This document shows, piece by piece, positions 1 to 6,606 of a stretch of 12,932 nt of DNA. The stretch comes from Caryophanales bacterium UBA5632. Lineage in GTDB: Bacteria > Bacillota_I > Bacilli_A > Izemoplasmatales > Hujiaoplasmataceae. The DNA is taken from contig DIJY01000079.1 in the NCBI GenBank assembly GCA_002421405.1, positions 1 to 12,932 on the forward strand. The letters are read 5' to 3'. The position numbers were made by a program, and so were the translations under genes. Every line of letters begins with the position of its first letter. The stretch's first letter is position 1. The notes under the pieces are model-generated. The model saw nothing but the letters and a program-made list of their open reading frames with translations. It was not told the DNA's origin and did no database searches.

Positions 1-1362
1 GATGTTTTTGGTGGAGGATCATTTAACATCATTAACTTCCTCTATCCCGGATTTTTGGCTTTAACCGTCGGTATCAACCCTTTTTGGATTAGTTTTATCA
101 TGTTAGTCGCAAGAGGATGGGATGCTTTTACCGATCCTGTCATGGGATATATTTCCGATCACACTAAATCAAAACTCGGAAAAAGACGCATCTATCTCAT
201 TATTTCTGCACCGCTCGTTCTTGTGGGAATGTTTTTCTTATTCTTTCCTTTTTCATTTCCAAGTGAAGGATTAAGAGTTATTGCTGTTTTACTGTCTTAC
301 TTAGTATTTACAACAATCCAAACCAGTATCATGATTCCTTATTACTCGCTTTCAAGTGAAATATCGAGTGATTATCAACAAAGAGCCTCTTACAACTCTT
401 ACCGTCTTGGATTTAGTATCTTTGCATCAATTCTTTGTGTCGCTGTTCCCGGCATCATCGTTTCAATGTTTTCAGACGCAAGAATCGGATATCAAGTCAT
501 GAGTTTGTCATTTGGTTTTATCTTTGGATTAAGTGTCCTTATCACCGGATTATTCGCAAGAGAGGAAATTTCAACCCCAGTCGTCACAACAAAATTATCG
601 TTTAAAGAACTGGCAAAACCATTAAAACTTCGTCCTTTTCGACAGTATTTAGGAATGTTTCTCGTGTTACAAATGTCAATGGCTATTATGAGCGGACTCT
701 TCTTCTTTTATGTCGACTTTTATATCACGAAAGATATGACCGCCAGTGGAGAATCATCAATGGTCGGTTTAATTGCTGCAGCGTTGATGTTTTCGATGCA
801 AATCGTCGCCTTGCCAATATATATCGCCATGATTGCCAAAAAAGGAAAGACCTTTGCCTATCGATTTGGTGCAATTCTATGGATTGTGACGGCGATGTTA
901 TTGCTTTTCATCCCCGCCAACGTGAATCCAATAGTCATTTATGTTTTAGGGGCTTTGATGGGGCTTGGTATTAGCGGACCTGGACTCGTTCCTCATACGA
1001 TGTATGGTGATGTTGTGGATGCTGGTCAACTCAAGTTCAAAGATCGTTTGGATGGACAAATGAGCGGATTTACTAATTTCATCAATAAAGTCGCTCAAGC
1101 TTTGGGATTATCACTTGTGATGGCCATTATCGGTTTTGCAGGATTTGAATCTCAAGACTTAACGCTTCCAAAGATTGTCAGTCAACCCGATAGTGCGATG
1201 CTTGCGATTAGAATCATCATGGCTGTAGCGCCACTTCTGTTCATGGGTATTGGCATTTATATCTCCTATAAATACAAAATTGATGCTTTAAAACAAAAAG
1301 AAATCTCAGAAGCCATTAAAAATAACACTTCGAATCAAGAAGAATTGATTGCGACTTTTTAA
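1..1362 (+). CDS. MelB-like (GPH family) MFS cation symporter, 5' end missing
   Basis: Twelve-helix-type secondary transporter of the glycoside-pentoside-hexuronide:cation symporter family, in the cytoplasmic membrane. The frame is open from base 1, so the gene runs off the left edge. The first Met-like codon (TTG at 55) lies inside the first helix and is not the start. 453 codons are visible; by family length probably only some 10-20 residues are missing. The helix II/loop signature WDAFTDPVMGYISD (fragment residues 40-53) has two Asp four apart (41 and 45), matching the Asp55/Asp59 cation-site pair of MelB, followed by a basic KSKLGKRR loop. Hydrophobic segments continue to about residue 425, with a polar tail. 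The substrate cannot be read from sequence: sugars are usual for the family, but vertebrate MFSD2A in the same family carries lysophospholipids. The acyltransferase gene begins 2 bases after the stop, so the two are probably co-transcribed. The family call is firm; the substrate is unknown. Confidence 0.88.
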   Translation, partial: DVFGGGSFNIINFLYPGFLALTVGINPFWISFIMLVARGWDAFTDPVMGYISDHTKSKLGKRRIYLIISAPLVLVGMFFLFFPFSFPSEGLRVIAVLLSYLVFTTIQTSIMIPYYSLSSEISSDYQQRASYNSYRLGFSIFASILCVAVPGIIVSMFSDARIGYQVMSLSFGFIFGLSVLITGLFAREEISTPVVTTKLSFKELAKPLKLRPFRQYLGMFLVLQMSMAIMSGLFFFYVDFYITKDMTASGESSMVGLIAAALMFSMQIVALPIYIAMIAKKGKTFAYRFGAILWIVTAMLLLFIPANVNPIVIYVLGALMGLGISGPGLVPHTMYGDVVDAGQLKFKDRLDGQMSGFTNFINKVAQALGLSLVMAIIGFAGFESQDLTLPKIVSQPDSAMLAIRIIMAVAPLLFMGIGIYISYKYKIDALKQKEISEAIKNNTSNQEELIATF

Positions 1363-1364
1363 TC

Positions 1365-2516
1365 ATGAAACGTCCGAATTGGCTTCTTTTTATCACGCTT
1401 GGTTTTCTGGTTAAAATTTACAGTTTTTTTAAAGGTCAACGCATCATAAGAACAGCAAAAATCAAAGGTCCGGCAATTGTATTGTCAAACCATACTTCGT
1501 TTTACGATTTCATCTATACAACCGCCGCTATTTATCCTAAAAGAGTCACATACCTTGCAGCAAGCAAGATGTTTTATGATCCTTTACTCGGCTTCTTTTT
1601 AAGGCTGGCTCGAGCAATTCCAAAATCGCTATTTCAAAGTGATCCCGTCTCGACGATGAATGCCTTTCGAATTTTGAAACAAAAAGGCATTGTTTCTATC
1701 TTTCCAGAAGGACAGATTTCGCCCATCGGCGTTACACAACCGATCAACTATGCAATTGCAAAACTGCTTAAAAAAGCAAAAGTAAATGTTTATATTGCGA
1801 AGCATCAAGGGGCTTATTTGGTCAATCCTCCTTGGAATAAAAAAACGTTCCGCGGCAGAATTATCACAAACGTCGACTTCATTATTTCAAAAGAACAATT
1901 ACTCGATATGTCGGAGCAACAAATATTTGATGTTGTAAAGGAAAAACTTCATTTTAACACCTCTGAGTTTAATCATGATAAAAAATTCAAATATAAACCA
2001 AATGACATCACTAATCTCGAAAGTGTGATATATCAATGCCCGAAATGCGGTTTTGATGACTTAAAATCAAGGACCCATGAGCTCTATTGCACCCAATGCG
2101 GTCATACAATGAGCTATGATCAATATGGTAAAATTGATGGGAAACGCATCGATGAACTCTATCATACTCAAGAACAAGTCATGCAAAAAATGATTATGAA
2201 TAACCCTGATTTTAAATTGGAATCTAACGTTAAATTAGAGAGTTTTAAAGATAAACGTCTCGTTGAAGTCGGCGAGGGCGTTCTAACGCTAGATCGAAAT
2301 GAATATCGATACTCTGGTACAATCAATCAAGAAAAAGTCGTTTTGAAATTTGATCCAAAAATTATTGCTTCTTTACCGAGTGATTTAGGCAGAAACATTC
2401 AAATCTATGAAGGGTATATCATATACCAATTTGTCATCGATAAAGTGACGCTTCCAACCAAATTTGTCATTGCTGGAGAATATATTCATACGCTTTGTAA
2501 CAATAAAGTTAAATGA
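1365..2516 (+). CDS. PlsC-type acyltransferase with zinc ribbon and beta-rich C-terminal domain
   Basis: Probable 1-acylglycerol-3-phosphate (or other lysolipid) acyltransferase, acting at the inner face of the membrane. Residues 1-20 are a hydrophobic anchor. The catalytic HX4D motif is NHTSFYD (His43, Asp48), and FPEGQIS (113-119) is the variant of the FPEGTRS glycerolipid-binding motif, with Gln for Thr and Ile for Arg. The catalytic domain ends near residue 200. A zinc ribbon follows, with CPKC at 225-228 and CTQC at 242-245, and then about 130 residues rich in predicted strands that may form a PH/GRAM-like fold (inference). At 383 residues it is longer than plain PlsC (about 200-250). 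The start is 2 bases after the transporter stop and has no strong ribosome site of its own, which suggests coupled translation. UGA is the stop. The acyltransferase call is firm; donor and acceptor are not known. Confidence 0.85.
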   Translation: MKRPNWLLFITLGFLVKIYSFFKGQRIIRTAKIKGPAIVLSNHTSFYDFIYTTAAIYPKRVTYLAASKMFYDPLLGFFLRLARAIPKSLFQSDPVSTMNAFRILKQKGIVSIFPEGQISPIGVTQPINYAIAKLLKKAKVNVYIAKHQGAYLVNPPWNKKTFRGRIITNVDFIISKEQLLDMSEQQIFDVVKEKLHFNTSEFNHDKKFKYKPNDITNLESVIYQCPKCGFDDLKSRTHELYCTQCGHTMSYDQYGKIDGKRIDELYHTQEQVMQKMIMNNPDFKLESNVKLESFKDKRLVEVGEGVLTLDRNEYRYSGTINQEKVVLKFDPKIIASLPSDLGRNIQIYEGYIIYQFVIDKVTLPTKFVIAGEYIHTLCNNKVK

Positions 2517-2540
2517 AACTAGAATATTAAATCATCATTC

Positions 2541-2580
2541 AATGCCGTTAAAGGATCTTAATCCATAACGGCATTTTTTG
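2541..2580 (+). terminator. Intrinsic terminator after transporter-acyltransferase pair
   Basis: A perfect 10-base stem (AATGCCGTTA at 2541-2550 with TAACGGCATT at 2566-2575) has a second inner stem GGAT/ATCC around a CTTA loop, and a run of six T at 2574-2579 follows. It lies 24 bases after the acyltransferase stop and ends that transcript. Confidence 0.9.
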
Positions 2581-2623
2581 TTTGTAAATAGAAACCGAAC
2601 TTTTTAATCAAAATCAATCGATA

Positions 2624-2647
2624 GCTCGATTCACGAGCATATCGAGC
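2624..2647. repeat. Inverted repeat GCTCGAT-N10-ATCGAGC
   Basis: Perfect 7-base arms (2624-2630 and 2641-2647) flank a 10-base spacer that itself contains CACGAGC. No T run follows, so it is not a terminator. It sits upstream of both candidate ATPase promoters and could be a protein-binding operator or just a chance palindrome; the function is not known. Confidence 0.4.
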
Positions 2648-2699
2648 GATGTTTCGTTGATGATTAAATAACATACCTTTATTTTCCTGTATTTAAGTG

Positions 2700-2728
2700 T
2701 TAATATGAAATAGTATGAATGGTATAAT
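2700..2728 (+). promoter_or_regulatory. Candidate extended -10 promoter for the Ca2+-ATPase (distal)
   Basis: TTAATA at 2700-2705, 17 bases, then TATAAT at 2723-2728 preceded by TGG, an extended -10. This would give a leader of about 120 bases before the ATPase start. Bases 2581-2699 otherwise hold no gene that I can see. Confidence 0.45.
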
Positions 2729-2764
2729 GGCATTATGCACAAAGAATGCAACGAAAAACCATTC
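2717..2764. repeat. Nested inverted repeat overlapping the -10 box
   Basis: GAATGG (2717-2722) pairs with CCATTC (2759-2764), and inside these GCATT (2730-2734) pairs with AATGC (2745-2749). The outer left arm abuts the TATAAT at 2723. It could be an operator or a folded leader segment; the short arms with long gaps make this tentative. Confidence 0.3.
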
Positions 2765-2770
2765 AATAAT

Positions 2771-2801
2771 TTCATATATCAACTTAAGTTTAAAGTATAA
2801 T
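2771..2801 (+). promoter_or_regulatory. Candidate proximal promoter for the Ca2+-ATPase
   Basis: A perfect TATAAT is at 2796-2801, with at best TTCATA at 2771-2776 as a -35 (19-base spacing, weak). The start of transcription would be near 2808, giving a leader of about 50 bases. It is an alternative or addition to the extended -10 promoter upstream. Confidence 0.35.
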
Positions 2802-2842
2802 ACAGAGATAAAGTCAATCATAAAATAGGTTCAAAACAAGCC

Positions 2843-2850
2843 AAGGAGTG
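2843..2850 (+). promoter_or_regulatory. Ribosome binding site of the Ca2+-ATPase
   Basis: AAGGAGTG, a near-perfect Shine-Dalgarno sequence just before the ATG at 2857, sets the start of this gene. Confidence 0.85.
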
Positions 2851-2856
2851 ATTTAG

Positions 2857-5493
2857 ATGCATGCATATTCAAAATCAAAAGAAGATTATTTCAACAAGGA
2901 TTATCCCAACCAAAAGGGATTAACCCATGAAGAAATATTAACAAGTTTAGAACAATATGGAAAAAATGAGTTAATCGCTACCAAAGGAAAATCGATTCTT
3001 CGAATGATTTATGAAGAATTAAAACAGTTTTTGAATATTCTTTTAATTCTTGCAGGGATCATCAGTATTGTTGCGAGTGGCCATATCACTGATGGTATTT
3101 TTATCTTTGTAATCGTCATATTAAATACAACACTCAGTATCATTCAAGCAAAAAAGGCAAACAATGCCGTTGAAGCATTAAAATCAATGAGTAGACCACA
3201 CGTTAAGGTGTGGAGAAACAACAAAATATCGACCATTGAGATGACGGAACTCGTCGTCGGAGATCTTGTTGCACTCGAAGCGGGTGATTACGTTCCAGCT
3301 GATCTTCGATTAATTGAAACCATCAATTTAAAAGTCGATGAATCAACCTTAACCGGTGAATCCATCGCTGTTTTCAAAGATTGTAATAAAATACTTCCCC
3401 TGAATACCCCCATCGGTGATTTAGTGAATATGGCTTTTTCATCAACAGTCGTCAATTACGGAAGAGGCTTGGGCGTTGTGACTGCCGTTGGGATGAAAAC
3501 TGAAATTGGAAAAATCGCAACAATGTTAAATGAAGTTGAAGATGAATTGACCCCACTTCAAATAAAAATTGATAAATTAGGAAAAATGCTTGGGATCGTC
3601 TCGATTGTTGTGGTTGCCCTCATCTTTGTTGTTGGTCTATTATACCAGTTTGACCCCTTAGAACTCTTTATTGTGAGTGTGAGTTTAGCGGTTGCTGCCA
3701 TCCCTGAAGGTCTTCCTACCGTCATAACCGTCGTCCTCGCAATCGGTATGAGAAAGATGGCAAGCAAAAAAGCAATTGTGAAATCATTGTCTGCTGTTGA
3801 AACATTAGGAAGTGTTACGGTTATTTCAACCGATAAGACCGGGACACTGACGCAAAACAAAATGGTCGTTACGAAAATATATGATTTAAATCACATGATT
3901 GATGTTACCGGCAATGGCTATTCCTTTCAAGGAGAAATCAAGGAAAAGAATCATACGATTGACTTACTGATTGAAATTGGCGTTTTATGTAATGATTCGT
4001 CCATCGAAAAAGATACTTTAATTGGCGATCCAACGGAGTTATCGTTAGTGACACTTGCAGAAAAAAATGGGATTCATCATCAAACTTTTAGAAATTCACA
4101 TGCAAGACTCGATGAATATCCTTTTGACTCTGTAAGAAAATCAATGAGTACCCTGCATCAATTCAAAGACGGTAAAAAATTATTGACAAAAGGTGCCATT
4201 AGTCAGGTGTTATCCATCTCGACACACTATCTAAAAAACGATGTCATCACGCCAATCGATGATGAATTCGTTCAATTAGTTGAATCACAAAATGAGGTTC
4301 TCGCATCAAGGGCACTTCGTGTCCTCGCCTTCGCAATGAAACCCATTACTGAGTATACGAACATTATGAATGAAGAAAAAGGGATGATTTTCATTGGTTT
4401 AGTTGGTATAATCGACCCTCCTAGAGAGGAAGTAAAACCAGCAATTGCTTTATGTCATAAAGCTGGAATTCGCGTTGTAATGATTACAGGAGATCATAAG
4501 TTGACCGCTTCTGCGATTGGAAAAACATTAGGAATCCTTAAAGAAGGCGAAAAGGCTTTAAGTGGTGATGAACTTGAGTTAATGAGTGACGAAGATTTAA
4601 AGGAAGCAGTAAAGACCTCTTCTATTTTTGCCAGAGTATCGCCGACTCACAAAGTCAGAATTATAAAAGCATTTCAAGCAAATGGACAAATAACATCAAT
4701 GACCGGAGACGGAGTCAATGACGCTCCCGCTTTGAAACAAGCGAATATTGGTGTTGCGATGGGAATTACTGGGACCGATGTTTCCAAAGAAGCTGCCGAT
4801 ATGATTTTAATGGATGATAACTTTACGACCATCGTTGATGCCATTGAAGAAGGTCGAGTCATCTATGCAAATATAAGAAAGTTTGTTGGCTATCTTGTAT
4901 CCTGTAATGTGGGAGAAGTCTTATTGATATTTACTGCAATGTTGCTTGGCTGGGGTAGCCCATTATTGGCGATTCAAATCCTTTGGATTAATCTTGTCAC
5001 TGATAGTTTACCCGCATTTGCTTTAGGAATGGAACAAAAAGAGACTGATGTCATGAACCAGCCTCCTATTGATCCAGAAGCAACAATCGTTGATAAATTC
5101 ATGGGCATCACAATTGGTTTCCAAAGCATCTTTTTAGCCGCTTCAGTATTGCTCAGTTACTCAATCGGTAAATTCATTATAAACGGTCCGGAAATGCTTG
5201 GAGAAACATTTGCATTTATTACCATTATCACCGGCGAACTGCTTCGTACATTCTCAGCGAGAAGTGAAACGAAGTCCATTTTCAAAATGAATCCATTTTC
5301 AAACAAGTATGTAAATTATGCCTTCTTACTTGGATTTGGATTGCTATTCGTTGTCATCTTCGTCCCAGGAATCAATAACATCTTTAAAACAAATGTCGAA
5401 TTATCATTATTACAATTTATACTTGCGGCTTCCATTGGTATCATACCACTCTTAGGTGGTGAACTTGCAAAATTATTCAAAAGACTAAAATAG
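2857..5493 (+). CDS. P-type Ca2+-transporting ATPase (P2A, SERCA/PacL-like)
   Basis: ATP-driven cation pump of the cytoplasmic membrane, most likely exporting Ca2+. Domains in order: cation ATPase N-terminus (about 5-60), M1-M2 (about 55-95), actuator with TGES at 166-169, M3-M4 with PEGLP at 283-287, phosphorylation motif DKTGT (Asp326), nucleotide-binding KGA at 445-447, TGD at 544-546, hinge TGDGVNDAP from 616, then six C-terminal helices. Ligands of both SERCA calcium sites have counterparts: Glu284 in M4, Asn684 and Glu687 in M5 (NVGE), Asn712, Thr715 and Asp716 in M6 (NLVTD), and a Glu at 794 in M8. Length 878 is normal for bacterial members. The start is fixed by AAGGAGTG at 2843-2850, 6 bases before ATG. 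It stands alone between a terminator and a new promoter. Ion specificity is inferred from motifs, not proven. Confidence 0.93.
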   Translation: MHAYSKSKEDYFNKDYPNQKGLTHEEILTSLEQYGKNELIATKGKSILRMIYEELKQFLNILLILAGIISIVASGHITDGIFIFVIVILNTTLSIIQAKKANNAVEALKSMSRPHVKVWRNNKISTIEMTELVVGDLVALEAGDYVPADLRLIETINLKVDESTLTGESIAVFKDCNKILPLNTPIGDLVNMAFSSTVVNYGRGLGVVTAVGMKTEIGKIATMLNEVEDELTPLQIKIDKLGKMLGIVSIVVVALIFVVGLLYQFDPLELFIVSVSLAVAAIPEGLPTVITVVLAIGMRKMASKKAIVKSLSAVETLGSVTVISTDKTGTLTQNKMVVTKIYDLNHMIDVTGNGYSFQGEIKEKNHTIDLLIEIGVLCNDSSIEKDTLIGDPTELSLVTLAEKNGIHHQTFRNSHARLDEYPFDSVRKSMSTLHQFKDGKKLLTKGAISQVLSISTHYLKNDVITPIDDEFVQLVESQNEVLASRALRVLAFAMKPITEYTNIMNEEKGMIFIGLVGIIDPPREEVKPAIALCHKAGIRVVMITGDHKLTASAIGKTLGILKEGEKALSGDELELMSDEDLKEAVKTSSIFARVSPTHKVRIIKAFQANGQITSMTGDGVNDAPALKQANIGVAMGITGTDVSKEAADMILMDDNFTTIVDAIEEGRVIYANIRKFVGYLVSCNVGEVLLIFTAMLLGWGSPLLAIQILWINLVTDSLPAFALGMEQKETDVMNQPPIDPEATIVDKFMGITIGFQSIFLAASVLLSYSIGKFIINGPEMLGETFAFITIITGELLRTFSARSETKSIFKMNPFSNKYVNYAFLLGFGLLFVVIFVPGINNIFKTNVELSLLQFILAASIGIIPLLGGELAKLFKRLK

Positions 5494-5566
5494 TCAGTTC
5501 CGATTCGTCAATAATAATTCTACAAACGATCATTTCTATTAGTGATTGAGATAACTTTTATTGTTC

Positions 5567-5595
5567 TTGTGTAATACTAGATAATCTTATATAAT
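5567..5595 (+). promoter_or_regulatory. Promoter of the PAS-GGDEF gene
   Basis: TTGTGT at 5567-5572, 17 bases, then a perfect TATAAT at 5590-5595. Transcription would start near 5602. The -10 box contains the first two bases of the ATG at 5594, so that ATG would not be in the mRNA. The 100-base spacer after the ATPase shows no convincing terminator, so read-through from the ATPase is possible. Confidence 0.55.
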
Positions 5596-5620
5596 GAAAA
5601 CAAATAAAAAAAGACATCGT

Positions 5621-5626
5621 GGAGGG
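5621..5626 (+). promoter_or_regulatory. Ribosome binding site deciding the PAS-GGDEF start
   Basis: GGAGGG lies 9 bases before the ATG at 5636. No such site precedes the in-frame ATG at 5594, which supports the downstream start. Confidence 0.75.
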
Positions 5627-5635
5627 ATCATACAT

Positions 5636-6499
5636 ATGAATTTAGAACAGTATCGTCTCATCGTCGAATCATCGCCAAACATGATTTGGCGTTCTAATCT
5701 CACTACTAAATGCGATTACTTTAACAAGACTTGGCTAGATTTTACCGGACGAACCGCTAAACAGGAGGCTGGATTTGGCTGGGCCGAAGGCGTTCATCCT
5801 GATGACTTAGACCGCTGTGTGAAAATCTATTTAGACAACTTCCATCAACAATCAAGTTTTGAAATGGATTATCGCCTTAAAAACCGTCATGGAGAATATC
5901 GTTGGATTAATGATCGCGGCGTTCCTTTTTATGATAAAACCGGTAAATTCATTGGTTTCATTGGGAGTTGTATGGATGTTACTGAAAAAATTGAAGGAAA
6001 TTTGATGAAAGAAATGGCACAAAATGACTTTTTGTGCAGCACCTATAACCGTCAATATGCTTATCAATTACTTCAAGAAACATTTAAACAAGCAAAAGAA
6101 ATGAAATTACCATTATCAATTATGATGATTGATATTGATGAATTCAAAGCGATTAATGACCAATATGGTCACGCTGTGGGTGATCATGTCTTAACTTATA
6201 TTGCGCGTTCTATCAAATCAAAACTGAGTAAAAATGACATATTGGGTCGTTACGGAGGCGATGAGTTCTTAGTGGGACTCAATCGTAATGCACAAGAATC
6301 ACTCCTTATCGCTGAGCATATCAAAAATGACATATCGAGTGAGCTATTCGCTATTTCCGAATCAGATTCTATCACCATTACTGTATCCATTGGCATTCGG
6401 TGTTTAGAAAACGAAACATCCCTTGATTTACTCATTAACAAAGCAGATATGTCATTATATATCGCAAAAAAAGAAGGAAGAAACCGAGTTATCGGCTAA
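5636..6499 (+). CDS. PAS-domain diguanylate cyclase (PAS-GGDEF)
   Basis: Probable soluble enzyme joining two GTP into the second messenger c-di-GMP under control of a sensory domain. With the start at 5636 it has 287 residues; a longer in-frame start at 5594 overlaps the promoter and is rejected. Residues about 5-120 form a PAS/PAC (PAS_3-like) fold ending in DVTEKIE. A short helix links it to the GGDEF domain (about 128-285), with the metal-binding IDIDEF motif at 165-170 and an intact active site GGDEF at 207-211. The position four residues before the Asp201 that precedes the active site is Ser rather than Arg, so the RxxD inhibitory site appears absent. No EAL domain, signal peptide or membrane helix is seen. 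The ligand of the PAS domain is unknown. It converges on the Mrp operon with a 107-base gap. Confidence 0.9.
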   Translation: MNLEQYRLIVESSPNMIWRSNLTTKCDYFNKTWLDFTGRTAKQEAGFGWAEGVHPDDLDRCVKIYLDNFHQQSSFEMDYRLKNRHGEYRWINDRGVPFYDKTGKFIGFIGSCMDVTEKIEGNLMKEMAQNDFLCSTYNRQYAYQLLQETFKQAKEMKLPLSIMMIDIDEFKAINDQYGHAVGDHVLTYIARSIKSKLSKNDILGRYGGDEFLVGLNRNAQESLLIAEHIKNDISSELFAISESDSITITVSIGIRCLENETSLDLLINKADMSLYIAKKEGRNRVIG

Positions 6500-6509
6500 T
6501 TTCCTTCTT
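6466..6509 (-). terminator. Intrinsic terminator of the Mrp operon inside the convergent GGDEF gene
   Basis: Read on the minus strand, AAGAAGGAA (6509-6501) pairs perfectly over 9 bases with TTCCTTCTT (6479-6471). An inner CCGA/TCGG stem lies between them, and seven T follow (6472-6466). It lies about 100 bases past the last Mrp gene and overlaps the final codons of the diguanylate cyclase. On the plus strand the same hairpin is followed only by a broken T-rich stretch, so it is a weaker stop there. Confidence 0.75.
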
Positions 6510-6546
6510 ACATTGTATTTCAAATATGAACGAATCCTTATTTGAT

Positions 6547-6571
6547 ACGATTGGACAATTCTCACAATCGT
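6547..6571. repeat. Hairpin in the convergent intergenic gap
   Basis: ACGATTG (6547-6553) pairs with CAATCGT (6565-6571) across 11 bases. No T run follows directly on either strand; on the plus strand five T appear about 12 bases later. It may help end transcription or protect 3' ends, but support is weak. Confidence 0.3.
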
Positions 6572-6606
6572 TGATGATGGGGATTTTTATTAATTTAATA
6601 TATAGA

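Noticed and set aside
55..57. TTG as start codon of the first transporter gene
   Set aside because: The frame is open back to base 1 and the upstream residues fit the first helix region of the family, so the gene is simply cut by the window edge.
2581..2856. Known riboswitch (for example yybP-ykoY) before the P-type ATPase
   Set aside because: I could not find the conserved core elements of such an aptamer; only inverted repeats and promoters are visible.
3558..4862. Open frames on the minus strand inside the Ca2+-ATPase gene
   Set aside because: They are antisense shadows of a strongly conserved coding region, with low-complexity Thr/Ser/Ile content and no ribosome sites.
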